Shown one piece after another: positions 32,726-42,672 of a stretch of DNA of 64,000 nt. Position 1 is the stretch's first letter, and every line of letters starts with the position of its first letter. The translations under genes and the position numbers were made by a program. Under the pieces are notes generated by a model, which saw only the letters and a program-made list of their open reading frames with translations, made no database searches and had not been told where the DNA came from. Origin of the DNA: Mycobacterium simulans (GTDB lineage: Bacteria > Actinomycetota > Actinomycetes > Mycobacteriales > Mycobacteriaceae); assembly GCF_900232995.1 (NCBI RefSeq), contig NZ_OCVX01000003.1, positions 708,878-772,877 on the forward strand, written 5' to 3'.

Positions 32726-33567
32726 ACCAACCAAGTGGCCTTCGAAATATGCTGCGCGCGGCGGCCGGGGCGTTGCCCGTGGTGCCGCGGGGAGATCAGC
32801 TGCCCAGCCGCACGGTGACCGTCGAGGAACTCCCCATTGACCACGCCAACGTGGCGGCGTATGCGGCGGTCACCGGTCTGCGCTATGGCAACAATGTGCC
32901 GCTGACCTACCCGTTCGCCTTGACCTTTCCCTCGGTGATGTCACTGGTGACCGGCTTCGACTTCCCTTTTGCCGCAATGGGAGCGGTGCACACCGAGAAC
33001 CAGATCACCCAGTACCGCCCGATCGCGGTCACCGACACGGTTGGTGTTCAGGCGCATGCCGAGAATCTCCGCGAACACCGAAAGGGCCTGTTGGTCGACA
33101 TTGTGACCGACGTCAGCGTGGGCAATGAGGTTGCCTGGCACCAGGTGACGACGTTCCTGCATCAGCAACGCACTAGCTTGTCCGACGAACCCAAACCGCC
33201 GCCGCAAAAGCAACCCAAATTGCCTCCGGCGCCTACCGTCCTGCGCATCACCGCCGGCCGGATCCGCCGCTACGCGGTCGTCGGAGGCGACCACAATCCG
33301 ATCCACACCAACCCGATTGCCGCGAAACTGTTCGGGTTCCCAACCGTCATTGCGCATGGGATGTTCAGTGCCGCAGCGGTATTGGCCAACATTGAAGGGC
33401 GGTTTCCGGACGCCGTGCGTTATTCGGTGCGGTTCGCCAAGCCGGTGGTGCTGCCGGCCACGGCGGGACTCTATGTCGAAGAACATGGCGACGGCTGGAA
33501 TCTCGACCTGCGTAATGTATCTAAGGGATACCCGCACCTGGCCGGTACCGTTCGAGCGCTGCGTTGA
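32722..33567 (+). CDS. htdX: (3R)-hydroxyacyl-thioester dehydratase HtdX
   Basis: A 281-residue double hotdog-fold dehydratase matching Rv0241c (280 aa), working on 3-hydroxyacyl-CoA/ACP after FabG4. The N-terminal hotdog covers about residues 30-145; the C-terminal hotdog carries the catalytic R-specific hydratase motif in [20 protein letters not shown] followed by [20 protein letters not shown] overlap with fabG4 shows translational coupling. Its last 47 bases overlap the 3' end of the convergent ClC gene. Confidence 0.94.
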   Translation: MNQPSGLRNMLRAAAGALPVVPRGDQLPSRTVTVEELPIDHANVAAYAAVTGLRYGNNVPLTYPFALTFPSVMSLVTGFDFPFAAMGAVHTENQITQYRPIAVTDTVGVQAHAENLREHRKGLLVDIVTDVSVGNEVAWHQVTTFLHQQRTSLSDEPKPPPQKQPKLPPAPTVLRITAGRIRRYAVVGGDHNPIHTNPIAAKLFGFPTVIAHGMFSAAAVLANIEGRFPDAVRYSVRFAKPVVLPATAGLYVEEHGDGWNLDLRNVSKGYPHLAGTVRALR

Positions 33568-34768
33568 GCCCGTGGGCCGCGACGGCGGTAGCCAGGAATA
33601 GCAGCAGCAGCCAAATCGGGGGTCGGGCGAGTTCCCAGACGAAGATCGACGCCCAGATCGGTGAGCCTTGAGTGACCGCGAGGACGCCGGCCGCACCGGC
33701 CAGCGAAACCGCGGGCACGTGCAGGTGCGTTCCGGCCGCCGAGTTGATTGCCAGCACCAGCAGCGATCCCGCCGCGGCGCCGGTTGCCAGCGACGGCGTC
33801 AGCATCCCGCCGGCTCCGCCGGCGCGCAGGAACAGCGCGGTTAGCAGCGGCTTCAACACCAGAATCACGGCCGCCGCCGACAGTGTCATCCCGGAGGCGA
33901 GGCTGACGGTCAGAATGCTTTTGCCGTTGCCGGGCAGTTCGGGCCACCAATGCGAACAGATGCCGGTCAGCAACCCTGCGGCCGAGATAGCAGGGATTAG
34001 CACCCAGGACCGCATCAGGTGAGCCGGGCGCGCCGCGGCCATGACCCGGTTGAACGCCAAACCCACCGCGAGGGCAAGCGGCGCCAATAACAAGCCGTGG
34101 GCGGTAAGCAGGTACGTCGAATCCGCGCTGGGCCAGTCGAGCTGCGGGCGATCGTGCGTAATGGCCGAGCCGATCGCCACGGCCAGGCTGGAGGTAGTCA
34201 ACGCCGCGCCCAGTGCCCGCGGATGCCAGGTGTTCAGCATGATCCGGACGGCGAAAAGCGCGCCGGCCAGCGGAACGGCGTACACCGCACCCAGCCCGGC
34301 CCCGGCTGCACAAGCCAGCAGGATCTCGCGGTCGCCCGGTGACAAACGGTTCAGCCATCCCGTAGCCAAATCGCTTAGCGCCGCAGCGAATTGGCGCGGA
34401 GCGCCTTCCCGTCCCAGCGATGCGCCGGAGCCAACCAACACCACCTGCAGCATGGCGTCGATGCTCCAGGAGAGCCGCGGTATCCGCTCGTGGCGGGCGA
34501 TGGTCCCGGCCAGCGGCGGCACGTCAGTTCTACGCCGCAGGATCCACCAGCCCAAGGCTGCCAGCGCACCACCAACCATCGGGCCGACCGCGCGACGGAC
34601 CGCACTGCTGCCGGTAATTCCGCCGAGCAGGGGACCGAAGGTGTAGTGGTAGGTGAGGTGCTCGACGACACGCAATACCACGGTTGTGGACAATCCGGCG
34701 ACCCCGGCCAGCAGGCCGACGATGACTACCGCGCAGAAGAAGTCCAGGTTCCGGTGCGGCCGCACCAA
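33521..34768 (-). CDS. ClC-family chloride channel/transporter
   Basis: A 415-residue membrane protein of the voltage-gated ClC family with about ten or more hydrophobic segments. Anion-selectivity motifs are visible: GSGASLGREGAPRQ (the GxGxxxGREGP-type site), GAGLGAVYAVPLAGALFA, and FLRAGGAGGMLTPSLATGAA in the second half. No CBS domains follow. The family exchanges Cl-/H+ or fluoride. Its 3' end runs into the convergent htdX gene by 47 bases, which suggests the gene was inserted or extended here; Rv0239-Rv0240 occupy this place in M. tuberculosis. It stops seven bases before the TetR gene begins its 3' end, same strand. Confidence 0.88.
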   Translation of the reverse strand: MVRPHRNLDFFCAVVIVGLLAGVAGLSTTVVLRVVEHLTYHYTFGPLLGGITGSSAVRRAVGPMVGGALAALGWWILRRRTDVPPLAGTIARHERIPRLSWSIDAMLQVVLVGSGASLGREGAPRQFAAALSDLATGWLNRLSPGDREILLACAAGAGLGAVYAVPLAGALFAVRIMLNTWHPRALGAALTTSSLAVAIGSAITHDRPQLDWPSADSTYLLTAHGLLLAPLALAVGLAFNRVMAAARPAHLMRSWVLIPAISAAGLLTGICSHWWPELPGNGKSILTVSLASGMTLSAAAVILVLKPLLTALFLRAGGAGGMLTPSLATGAAAGSLLVLAINSAAGTHLHVPAVSLAGAAGVLAVTQGSPIWASIFVWELARPPIWLLLLFLATAVAAHGLNAALERYRPGAGIP

Positions 34769-34774
34769 GCGAAT

Positions 34775-35401
34775 CTAGCCCGTGGCGACGTTAGATCCGA
34801 TGTCCCGATCCGGCGGCGCTCCCTTGAGACCGAGCCAGAACAGATTGATCAGCAACTCGGCGGCCTCGTCGACGTCGGTGTCCCCGGCGCTGAGCCGGGT
34901 GGCCACCGCTTCGCCCGCACCGACCAGGGCCACGGCCATCATCTCGATTTCGGCGTCCGATCGCGGGCTGCGGGTACCCGCGCGCACCAGTCCGGCGACG
35001 AGTTCGATGATCTGCTCACGTCCCTGGCGAACCGTCTGGGCGAACGCTTGCGAACTGACCGCCTGGGTGTACATCACGATCCACGACGCCCGGTTTTCGT
35101 CAATGTAGCGCAAGAACGACACAATGGTGTTGCGCAGCAAGTCTTTTGGACTTTGGTTCAGGTCGATGCCGGCGCGCAACACATCGATGAACCGGCTCAT
35201 CTCACGGTTGAGACAGGCACCGAATAGGTCTTCTTTGGAGCCGTAATACAGGTAGAGCATGGGCTTGGAGATCTGCGCTTCGCCCGCAATCGCGTCCATT
35301 GAGGTTTCGTGGTAGCCGTTGACCGAGAACATCTGAACGGCGGCGTCGAGCATCTGTTGCTCGCGGACAGCACGAGGTAACCGCTTGGTACCACCTGCCA
35401 T
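34775..35401 (-). CDS. TetR-family transcriptional regulator (Rv0238)
   Basis: A 208-residue TetR regulator close to Rv0238 (204 aa). The N-terminal helix-turn-helix is REQQMLDAAVQMFSVNGYHE followed by AGEAQISKPMLYLYYGSKED (residues about 12-60). The C-terminal ligand domain is typical (DENRASWIVMYTQAVSSQAF). A palindrome 30 bases upstream suggests autoregulation. The ClC gene follows it closely, so it may control that gene; the lipid genes nearby are other candidates. Confidence 0.88.
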   Translation of the reverse strand: MAGGTKRLPRAVREQQMLDAAVQMFSVNGYHETSMDAIAGEAQISKPMLYLYYGSKEDLFGACLNREMSRFIDVLRAGIDLNQSPKDLLRNTIVSFLRYIDENRASWIVMYTQAVSSQAFAQTVRQGREQIIELVAGLVRAGTRSPRSDAEIEMMAVALVGAGEAVATRLSAGDTDVDEAAELLINLFWLGLKGAPPDRDIGSNVATG

Positions 35402-35430
35402 CGCTTTCCCCTTTGGGCGACTCTCTAGCT

Positions 35431-35455
35431 TGTCTATCTGACTCTAGAGTAGACA
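35431..35455. promoter_or_regulatory. Palindromic operator candidate ahead of the Rv0238-type TetR gene
   Basis: TGTCTA (35431-35436) and TAGACA (35450-35455) flank a perfect ten-base palindrome, ACTCTAGAGT (35441-35450). The site lies 30 bases before the regulator start, suited to autoregulation. Confidence 0.5.
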
Positions 35456-35479
35456 CATATGCGCTGGTAGCCCACACGT

Positions 35480-36652
35480 TCAGCGGCCGCACCCCTGGTT
35501 AGAGCCCTTCATGGCCGCGACCCGCACGACCGATTGGTCGATCGCCGGCGTCTGTAATTCGCCCGCGTTCAGCGCTTGCTCCAGCCGGTCCAAGACCGCG
35601 GGCACCTCTTTGGAGGTGACCCACAGCGCAATGTCGGCGCCGGCTTGCAAGGTGCGCAACACCGCCTCGGCCACGCCGAACCTATCGGAGATCGCCGCCA
35701 TGGCGGAAAGGTCATCGCTAAAGATCGGGCCGTCAAAGGGCGGGGCACCATATCCAGTGCCGGTGCGCAGCAATTCCACCGCGGCCTTGCTCAGGCTGGC
35801 CGGGTCACTGCCGGTCAAGCCGGGAACCTGCATATGACCCACCATCACCCCGACGGGCGTCTGGGTCACCAATGTCCGGTACGGGACCAGGTCATCGGCC
35901 ACCAGGTCGCTTAGCGGCGGCGTCGTGACCCCCCCGGTGTGCGAATCACCCGACCCGTGGCCGTGGCCGGGAAAATGCTTGAGCACCGGCAGCAAACCGG
36001 CGTCGCGCAAACCCTGCGCGTATGCCCCTGCGTAGACGGTGACCTTTGCCGGATCCGAACCGAACGACCGATCCCCGATGACGGTGTCGTCCGGGGCGTC
36101 GGTGACGTCGACCACCGGGGCGAAGTCGACGGTGATGCCGAGTTTCTTCATCTGGCGGCCGCGGTCCAGCGCCAGGTCATGGACCTGCTGGGGGGATTGC
36201 GTCTGTCCCAGCTCGCGGGCTGTCGGCCCTCGGCCCCCGAGTAGCGACCTCAATCGCGACACCCGACCGCCTTCTTCGTCGATACTCACCGCCAGCGGCA
36301 GCGGACCGGCGCCGGACGTGATCTCGGCCAGCGGGCCATTGAATATCGACAAGTCGGTATCGCTGCCGATGAAAATGCCGCCGACGCGGTAATTGCTGAC
36401 CACCGCCTTGGCGTCGGCCGCGTCACGCACCCCCACCATCAAGAGCTGGGCGAGCTTGTCGCGGGGCGACAGCATCGCCGGAACGGCCGTCGGCTCCGCG
36501 CAGATCCGAGGCGCGGGAGCGGCGATGGGCATCGGAGCGGCGGGCGGCTGACTGGTGGTGGTCGACGAAGATCCGGTCTTGGTGCCGCTGTGGCACCCTG
36601 CCACCAGGGCCGATACCGCAGCGAGCACAACCAGGGTGTGCCGAAAGAACAT
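35480..36652 (-). CDS. lpqI: Lipoprotein LpqI, beta-N-acetylglucosaminidase (NagZ, GH3)
   Basis: A 390-residue exported lipoprotein that releases N-acetylglucosamine from muropeptides in cell-wall recycling. The signal peptide MFFRHTLVVLAAVSALVAGC ends at the lipobox cysteine 20, followed by a Ser/Thr/Pro-rich linker. The GH3 domain (about residues 55-385) has the NagZ signature KHFPGHGHGSGDSHTG and the catalytic-nucleophile region GPIFSDDLSAMAAI. Matches Rv0237 (388 aa). Confidence 0.93.
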   Translation of the reverse strand: MFFRHTLVVLAAVSALVAGCHSGTKTGSSSTTTSQPPAAPMPIAAPAPRICAEPTAVPAMLSPRDKLAQLLMVGVRDAADAKAVVSNYRVGGIFIGSDTDLSIFNGPLAEITSGAGPLPLAVSIDEEGGRVSRLRSLLGGRGPTARELGQTQSPQQVHDLALDRGRQMKKLGITVDFAPVVDVTDAPDDTVIGDRSFGSDPAKVTVYAGAYAQGLRDAGLLPVLKHFPGHGHGSGDSHTGGVTTPPLSDLVADDLVPYRTLVTQTPVGVMVGHMQVPGLTGSDPASLSKAAVELLRTGTGYGAPPFDGPIFSDDLSAMAAISDRFGVAEAVLRTLQAGADIALWVTSKEVPAVLDRLEQALNAGELQTPAIDQSVVRVAAMKGSNQGCGR

Positions 36653-36744
36653 CCGGACATGCTGTCATGGCGGCGTTTCAACGCCGACTTGGGGCTCGGC
36701 TTGGGTCGCACAAGCTGGGCAAGCTCTTCTGCTAGGTTGACGCT

Positions 36745-36918
36745 ATGAACCGGATCGTCGCGCCCGCCGCCGCCAGCGTGGTGGTTGGCCTCTTGTTGGG
36801 TGCGGCCGCAATCTTCGGTGTCACCTTGATGGTGCAACAGGACACGAAACCGCCACTCCCCGGGGGCGATCCGTCGTCCTCAGTGCTCAACCGGGTCGAG
36901 TACGGCAACCGTAGTTAG
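36745..36918 (+). CDS. Small single-helix exported protein (Rv0236A)
   Basis: A 57-residue protein encoded from ATG 36745 to TAG 36918, with the same length as Rv0236A. One hydrophobic helix (SVVVGLLLGAAAIFGVTLMV, residues 11-30) is followed by a proline-rich polar tail (DTKPPLPGGDPSSSVLNRVE). It lies 34 bases before aftD and is divergent from lpqI. The constant link to aftD suggests a role with that arabinosyltransferase in the membrane; no catalytic motif exists. Confidence 0.85.
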   Translation: MNRIVAPAAASVVVGLLLGAAAIFGVTLMVQQDTKPPLPGGDPSSSVLNRVEYGNRS

Positions 36919-36952
36919 CCCAGCGGCTCAGGTTGCGCCTGCGGAAGCTGCA

Positions 36953-39900
36953 TTGGGCTCTGTGGTGGCACCGCTTACTCGTCGCTGGCTGCTGTTGGTC
37001 TCCGCGGTCGCGCTGGCGCTGACGTTCGCCCAGTCCCCCGGGCAGGTCTCCCCCGACACCAAGCTCGACCTCACCGCCAACCCGCTGCGCTTCCTAGCCC
37101 GCGCGACCAACCTGTGGAGCAGCGAACTGCCATTTGGACAGTCGCAGAATCAGGCCTACGGCTATCTGTTTCCGCACGGCACCTTTTTTGTGATCGGCCA
37201 CCTGCTGGGCCTGCCCGGATGGATTACCCAGCGATTGTGGTGGGCTGTGCTGCTCACCGTCGGCTTTTGGGGGCTGCTGCGCGTCGCCGAGGCGCTGGGC
37301 ATCGGCAGCCCGACGTCGCGGGTGCTCGGTGCGGCGGCGTTCGCGCTGTCGCCGCGGGTGTTGACGACGCTGGGGTCGATCTCTTCGGAAACCCTGCCCA
37401 TGATGCTGGCGCCGTGGGTGCTGCTCCCGACGATTCTGGCGTTGCGCGGCTCGGGCAGGTCGGTACGCGTACTGGGCGCCCAGGCCGGGCTGGCGGTGGC
37501 GTTGATGGGCGCGGTCAATGCCATCGCGACCCTGGCGGGTTGTCTGCCCGCGCTGATCTGGTGGGCGTGTCACCGGCCGAATCGGTTGTGGTGGCGTTAC
37601 ACCGCGTGGTGGCTGCTGGCGCTTGTCCTGGCGATGCTGTGGTGGGTGGTGGCACTGGCCCTGCTGCGCGGAGTCAGTCCGCCGTTCCTGGACTTCATCG
37701 AATCCTCCGGCGTGACGACGCAATGGTCCTCACTGGTGGAGCTGCTGCGCGGCACCGATAGCTGGACACCGTTCGTGGCGCCCAACGCGACCGCGGGGAC
37801 GCCACTGGTCACCGGATCGGTGGCCGTCCTGGGCACCTGTCTGGTCGCGGCGGCCGGCCTGGCCGGGTTGGCGCTTCGTGGCATGCCGGCGCGCGGACGG
37901 CTGGTGACGATGCTGCTGGTCGGGGTGGTGTTGCTGGCCGTCGGCTATAGCGGCGGGCTGGGCTCGCCCGTGGCCCACCAGGTGCAGACGTTCCTCGACG
38001 CCGCGGGCACCCCACTGCGCAACGTGCACAAGGTCGGGCCGGTGGTGCGGCTGCCGCTGGTGCTGGGCTTCGCGGAACTGTTAGCGCGCGTGCCCTTGCG
38101 GCTAAACGCATTTGCCCATCCTGAGCGCGACAAACGCGTCGCGGCCGGAATCGTCGCTCTGACCGCGCTGATGGTCAGCACCTCACTGGCGTGGACCGGC
38201 CGGCTCACCCCGCCCGGCACGTTCACCGCGATACCGGGGTACTGGCATCAGGCCGCCGACTGGCTCAGCGAACACAAGAACGGGCGCGTTCTGGTAGTCC
38301 CCGGCGCGCCATTTGCCACCCAGGTCTGGGGGAATAGTCACGACGAGCCGCTGCAGGTGCTCGGCAGTAGCCCGTGGGGGGTACGCGACTCCATTCCGCT
38401 GACCCCGCCGCAGACCATTCGGGCGCTGGATTCGGTGCAGCGTCTGTTCGCGGCCGGGCGACCATCGCTTGGGCTCGCCGATACCCTTGCCCGCCAAGGC
38501 ATTTCGTATGTGGTTCTGCGCAACGATCTGGATCCCGAGACGTCGCGCTCGGCACGCCCGATCCTGGTGCATCGCGCCATCAACGGGTCGCCGGGGCTGA
38601 CGAAGGTGGCGGAATTCGGCCCATCGGTTGGTCCGGGTTCGCTGGCGGGCTTCGTCAGCGACGGTGGACTGCGACCGCGGTATCCGGCCGTCGAGGTTTT
38701 CCGGGTGGGCAGTGGCGGCGACACAGGCGCGCCGTATTTCGCCGACGTCGATCGGCTGGCGCGTATCGACGGCGGACCCGAAGTGCTGTTGCGTCTCGAT
38801 GAACGGCGACGGCTGCAGCGCCAGTCCGCGCTGGGCCCGGTACTAATGACCGCGGATGCGCGCGCCGCGGGGCTGCCGGTGCCGCGAGTCGTGGTCACCG
38901 ACACGCCGCTAGCCCGTGAAACCGACTACGGCCGGGTCGACCAGCACTCGTCGGCGATTCGGGCGGTTGGCGACGCAAGGCACACCTACAACAGGGTGCC
39001 CGACTACCCGGTCCCCGGGGCGGAGACGGTTTACGGCGGGTGGACCGGTGGACGTCTTACCGCATCCAGCTCGTCGTCGGATTCCACCGCACTTCCCGAC
39101 GTCGCCCCGGCGACCTCACCCGCCGCCGCGATCGACGGCGACCCGGCGACCTCATGGGTGTCCAACGCACTGCAATCCGCCGTCGGGCAGTGGCTACAAG
39201 TCGATTTCGATCACCCGGTGACCAGCGCCGTCATCACGGTGACGCCCAGCGCCACGGCCGTCGGCGCCCAGATCCGCCGCATCGTGGTCGAGACCGTCAA
39301 CGGCAGCACCACGTTGCGCTACGACGAGGCCGGAAAGCCGCTCACCGCGGCGCTACCAGTTGGCGAAACGCCGTGGGTGCGGGTCACCGCGGCCGCCACC
39401 GACGACGGTTCGGCCGGTGTGCAGTTTGGTATCACCGATTTGTCGATCACCCAGTACGACGCGTCCGGATTCGCTCACCCCGTGCAGTTGCGGCACACCG
39501 TGCTGGTGCCCGGGCCACCGCCGGGTTCGGCAATCACGCGCTGGGACCTGGGATCAGAGCTGCTGGGCCGACCGGGCTGCGCGGCAGGGCCCGACAGCGT
39601 GCAGTGCGCCGCTCCGATGGCGCTGGCACCCGAAGAGCCGGTCAATTTCAGTCGGACGCTGACGGTTCCGAGTCCGATGACGGTGACGCCGACGGTGTGG
39701 GTGCGGCCGCGGCAGGGTCCCAAGCTGGCGGACCTGATCGCCGAGCCGCACACCACTCGGGCCCGGGGTGATTCCGATCTGGTCGATGTCCTCGGCTCGG
39801 CATATGCGGCGACCGACGGCGATCCGGCGACCGCGTGGACCGCGCCGCAGCACGTGGTGCAACACCGGACGCCGCCGACGCTGACGCTCACGCTGCCGCG

Positions 39901-41119
39901 GCCCACCGAAGTCACCGGTCTGCGCCTGGCGCCCAGTAGATCGACGGTCCCCGCCCATCCGACGATGGTGGCCGTGAACCTGGGCGACGGTCCTCAGGTC
40001 CTGGAGGTGAAGAACGGTGACGGCGGGCCGCAAGCCCTGTCGCTCACGCCCCGGATTACCGACACCGTGACCATCAGCCTGCTCGACTGGGAAGACATCA
40101 TTGACCGCAATGCCCTGGGATTCGACCAGCTCAAACCGCCAGGGCTGGCCGAGGTCGCGGTGCTCGGCCCCGACGGCCGTGCGGTAGCGCCCGCCGACGC
40201 CACCCGAAATCGCGCGCGGGAGGTTACGGTCGACTGCGATCACGGCCCGGTGATTGCCGTCGCGGGCCGGTTTGTGCACACCACGATCCGGACCACCGTC
40301 GGCGCGTTGCTGGACGGCGAGCCGGTTGCAGCCGTCGCGTGCGACCGCGACCCGATCGCGCTGCCGGCCGGACAGCAGGAGTTGCTGATCAGCCCCGGCG
40401 CCCAGTTCGTTGTCGACGGCGCGCGGTTGTCTGTATTGCCGGAAGCCGAATTGCCCAGCGCCGCTGTTTTTCCCGCCGCTATCGGGGTGTGGGGCTCGGA
40501 TCGGCGCGAGGTGCGGGCTCCGGCATCGGACAGGGCTCGGCTGCTGGTGATACCCGAGAGCATCAACCCCGGCTGGGTGGCCCGCACCAGCGCCGGGATC
40601 CGGCTAACGCCGGTCGCGGTCAACGGGTGGCAACAAGGCTGGGTGGTGCCCGCCGGCGACCCCGGCAGCATCACCTTGACGTTCGCCTCCAACACGCTGT
40701 ATCGAGCAGGCCTGGCGGTGGGCCTGGCCCTGTTGCCGTTGCTGGCGTTCCTGGCGTTCTGGAGGCGACGGGGTCCCGGTGGTCATACAGGCGCGCAGCC
40801 GTGGCGTCCTGGCGGCTGGGGCGCTGTCGGTGCGCTAGTGGCCGGGGTGCTGATTGCCGGCCCGGCCGGCGCTGTCGTTGTTGGAGCCGCCTTGGGTCTG
40901 CGGGTTGCGCTACGTCATCGAGAGCGGCTACGCGACAGGCTCACCGTCGGACTCAGCGCCGGCGGCTTGATCCTGGCAGGGGCGGTACTGTCCCGGTACC
41001 CGTGGCGGTCCGTCGACGGGTACGCCGGGCATTCCGCGAGCGTCCAACTGCTGGCAATGATTTCGCTTGCCGCTGTGGCGGCTTCGGCGGTGAGCGTGCG
41101 CCACGGTCGCGACGGGTAG
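36953..41119 (+). CDS. aftD: Alpha-(1->3)-arabinofuranosyltransferase AftD
   Basis: A 1388-residue GT-C glycosyltransferase that adds branching arabinofuranose from decaprenyl-phosphoarabinose to arabinogalactan and lipoarabinomannan. The first about 430 residues hold many transmembrane helices, with the expected acidic loop after the first (SPGQVSPDTKLDLTANPLRF). A large extracytoplasmic region with carbohydrate-binding-like repeats follows (two ATDGDPATAWTAPQ / AIDGDPATSWVSNA-type discoidin repeats near residues 725 and 960), then helices at the C-terminus (GLAVGLALLPLLAFLAFW). The start is uncertain: TTG 36953 or GTG 36962. Essential in M. tuberculosis (Rv0236c, 1400 aa). Confidence 0.95.
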   Translation: MGSVVAPLTRRWLLLVSAVALALTFAQSPGQVSPDTKLDLTANPLRFLARATNLWSSELPFGQSQNQAYGYLFPHGTFFVIGHLLGLPGWITQRLWWAVLLTVGFWGLLRVAEALGIGSPTSRVLGAAAFALSPRVLTTLGSISSETLPMMLAPWVLLPTILALRGSGRSVRVLGAQAGLAVALMGAVNAIATLAGCLPALIWWACHRPNRLWWRYTAWWLLALVLAMLWWVVALALLRGVSPPFLDFIESSGVTTQWSSLVELLRGTDSWTPFVAPNATAGTPLVTGSVAVLGTCLVAAAGLAGLALRGMPARGRLVTMLLVGVVLLAVGYSGGLGSPVAHQVQTFLDAAGTPLRNVHKVGPVVRLPLVLGFAELLARVPLRLNAFAHPERDKRVAAGIVALTALMVSTSLAWTGRLTPPGTFTAIPGYWHQAADWLSEHKNGRVLVVPGAPFATQVWGNSHDEPLQVLGSSPWGVRDSIPLTPPQTIRALDSVQRLFAAGRPSLGLADTLARQGISYVVLRNDLDPETSRSARPILVHRAINGSPGLTKVAEFGPSVGPGSLAGFVSDGGLRPRYPAVEVFRVGSGGDTGAPYFADVDRLARIDGGPEVLLRLDERRRLQRQSALGPVLMTADARAAGLPVPRVVVTDTPLARETDYGRVDQHSSAIRAVGDARHTYNRVPDYPVPGAETVYGGWTGGRLTASSSSSDSTALPDVAPATSPAAAIDGDPATSWVSNALQSAVGQWLQVDFDHPVTSAVITVTPSATAVGAQIRRIVVETVNGSTTLRYDEAGKPLTAALPVGETPWVRVTAAATDDGSAGVQFGITDLSITQYDASGFAHPVQLRHTVLVPGPPPGSAITRWDLGSELLGRPGCAAGPDSVQCAAPMALAPEEPVNFSRTLTVPSPMTVTPTVWVRPRQGPKLADLIAEPHTTRARGDSDLVDVLGSAYAATDGDPATAWTAPQHVVQHRTPPTLTLTLPRPTEVTGLRLAPSRSTVPAHPTMVAVNLGDGPQVLEVKNGDGGPQALSLTPRITDTVTISLLDWEDIIDRNALGFDQLKPPGLAEVAVLGPDGRAVAPADATRNRAREVTVDCDHGPVIAVAGRFVHTTIRTTVGALLDGEPVAAVACDRDPIALPAGQQELLISPGAQFVVDGARLSVLPEAELPSAAVFPAAIGVWGSDRREVRAPASDRARLLVIPESINPGWVARTSAGIRLTPVAVNGWQQGWVVPAGDPGSITLTFASNTLYRAGLAVGLALLPLLAFLAFWRRRGPGGHTGAQPWRPGGWGAVGALVAGVLIAGPAGAVVVGAALGLRVALRHRERLRDRLTVGLSAGGLILAGAVLSRYPWRSVDGYAGHSASVQLLAMISLAAVAASAVSVRHGRDG

Positions 41120-41154
41120 TTGGCTACCGGTTTGCCGGCTGGTTGACTGGATAA

Positions 41155-42582
41155 GTGGGTTGGTTTTCGGCGCCCGAATACTGGCTCGGGGCTCTGGTGC
41201 TCGAGCGTGGCACCGCGGTCATCTATCTGATTGCCTTCGTCGGGGCCGCCCGGCAGTTCCGTGCGCTTATCGGTGAACACGGGATGCTGCCCGTGCCGCG
41301 GTATATCGCCGAGCAGTCGTTTCGCCGGGCGCCCAGCCTTTTTCACTTTCGCTATTCCGACCGGCTATTCGCGAGCGCGTGCTGGTTCGGTGCCGCGCTT
41401 TCGGCGGCTATCGTCGCCGGCGCAGCCGGCCTGGTGCCGTTGTGGGCCGGGATGCTGATGTGGCTCACGCTGTGGGTGCTCTATCTGTCAATCGTCAACG
41501 TCGGACAGGCGTGGTACTCGTTCGGTTGGGAGTCACTGCTCTTGGAGACCGGGTTCCTGATGATCTTCCTCGGCAACGAGCGGGTGGCCCCGCCGTTGCT
41601 GACGTTGCTATTGGCGCGCTGGTTGCTGTTCCGAGTCGAATTCGGCGCCGGACTGATTAAAATGCGCGGTGATCGGTGCTGGCGGGATCTGACGTGCCTG
41701 TACTACCACCATGAAACACAACCGATGCCGGGCCCGACGAGCTGGTTCTTCCATCACCTGCCCAAGCCGCTGCACCGAATCGAGGTGGCGGGCAACCATT
41801 TTGCTCAGCTCGTCGTGCCGTTCGGGCTATTCGCTCCCCAGCCCGTGGCCAGCATTGCCGCGGCCATCATCGTCGTCACGCAGTTGTGGCTGGTGACGTC
41901 GGGCAACTTCGCCTGGCTCAATTGGGTGACGATCCTGTTGGCGTGCAGCGCAATCGACTACTCATCGGCGGCGCGGCTTTTGCCGGTACCGGTCCAGCCC
42001 GTGCTGCCGGAAGCGCCGCCGTGGTTCGCCGGCCTGGTAATCGCATTCACTGGTGTCATGCTGGTGCTCAGCTACTGGCCGGCGCGCAACCTGTTGTCCG
42101 CCGAACAGCGAATGAACATGTCGTTCAACCCATTTCACTTGGCCAATACCTACGGCGCCTTCGGCAGCATCTGCCGCATCCGCCGGGAAGTGGTGATCGA
42201 AGGCACTTCCGAATCCAAGATCACCGAGCAGACGGTCTGGAAGGAGTACGAATTCAAGGGCAAGCCCACGGGTTTGCGCCGGCTGCCCCGGCAATTTGCG
42301 CCGTACCATCTGCGGCTGGACTGGCTGATGTGGTTCGCCGCCATCTCGCCGGGCTACGCGCTGCCGTGGATGACGCCGTTTCTCACGCGGTTGCTGCGCA
42401 ACGATCCGCCGACGCTCCGCTTGCTGCACCACAACCCGTTCCCGGAGTTCCCGCCTCGGTATGTGCGCGCGCAACTCTACGTCTACCGCTTCACGACGTT
42501 CCGGGAGCTGCGACGCGATCATGCTTGGTGGCATCGCACGCTGATCGGGCGGTATGTCTCGCCGATGTCGCTGGGGAAGTGA
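41155..42582 (+). CDS. Lipase maturation factor-like membrane protein (Rv0235c)
   Basis: A 475-residue protein of the LMF1/LMF2-like (DUF1222) family with several hydrophobic helices in the first 310 residues. The family signature is IVNVGQAWYSFGWESLLLE followed by the MRGDRCWRDLTCLYYHHETQ motif. The C-terminal domain begins NTYGAFGSICRIRREVVIEG, also diagnostic. In animals LMF1 helps fold lipases in the ER; the bacterial role is unknown. Starts at GTG 41155, 35 bases after aftD. Matches Rv0235c (482 aa). Confidence 0.87.
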   Translation: MGWFSAPEYWLGALVLERGTAVIYLIAFVGAARQFRALIGEHGMLPVPRYIAEQSFRRAPSLFHFRYSDRLFASACWFGAALSAAIVAGAAGLVPLWAGMLMWLTLWVLYLSIVNVGQAWYSFGWESLLLETGFLMIFLGNERVAPPLLTLLLARWLLFRVEFGAGLIKMRGDRCWRDLTCLYYHHETQPMPGPTSWFFHHLPKPLHRIEVAGNHFAQLVVPFGLFAPQPVASIAAAIIVVTQLWLVTSGNFAWLNWVTILLACSAIDYSSAARLLPVPVQPVLPEAPPWFAGLVIAFTGVMLVLSYWPARNLLSAEQRMNMSFNPFHLANTYGAFGSICRIRREVVIEGTSESKITEQTVWKEYEFKGKPTGLRRLPRQFAPYHLRLDWLMWFAAISPGYALPWMTPFLTRLLRNDPPTLRLLHHNPFPEFPPRYVRAQLYVYRFTTFRELRRDHAWWHRTLIGRYVSPMSLGK

Positions 42583-42586
42583 CAGA

Positions 42587-42657
42587 GTGTGCGCCCTGGG
42601 CTTTGAGCGTGCAGCCTGGGCGGCGCCGATCGGCGTGTCGTCACCCTAGGCGCACAC
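42587..42657. terminator. Long inverted repeat between convergent Rv0235c-like and acetolactate-synthase-like genes
   Basis: GTGTGCGCC (42587-42595) pairs with GGCGCACAC (42649-42657), and adjacent bases (CTGGG/CCTAG) extend the stem imperfectly. The loop of about 50 bases can fold further (GGCGCCGATCGGCG). It sits between two convergent stops, 90 bases apart, and looks like one of the repeated intergenic terminator-like structures of mycobacteria. Confidence 0.6.
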
Positions 42658-42672
42658 CCGATGCCGCGGACA

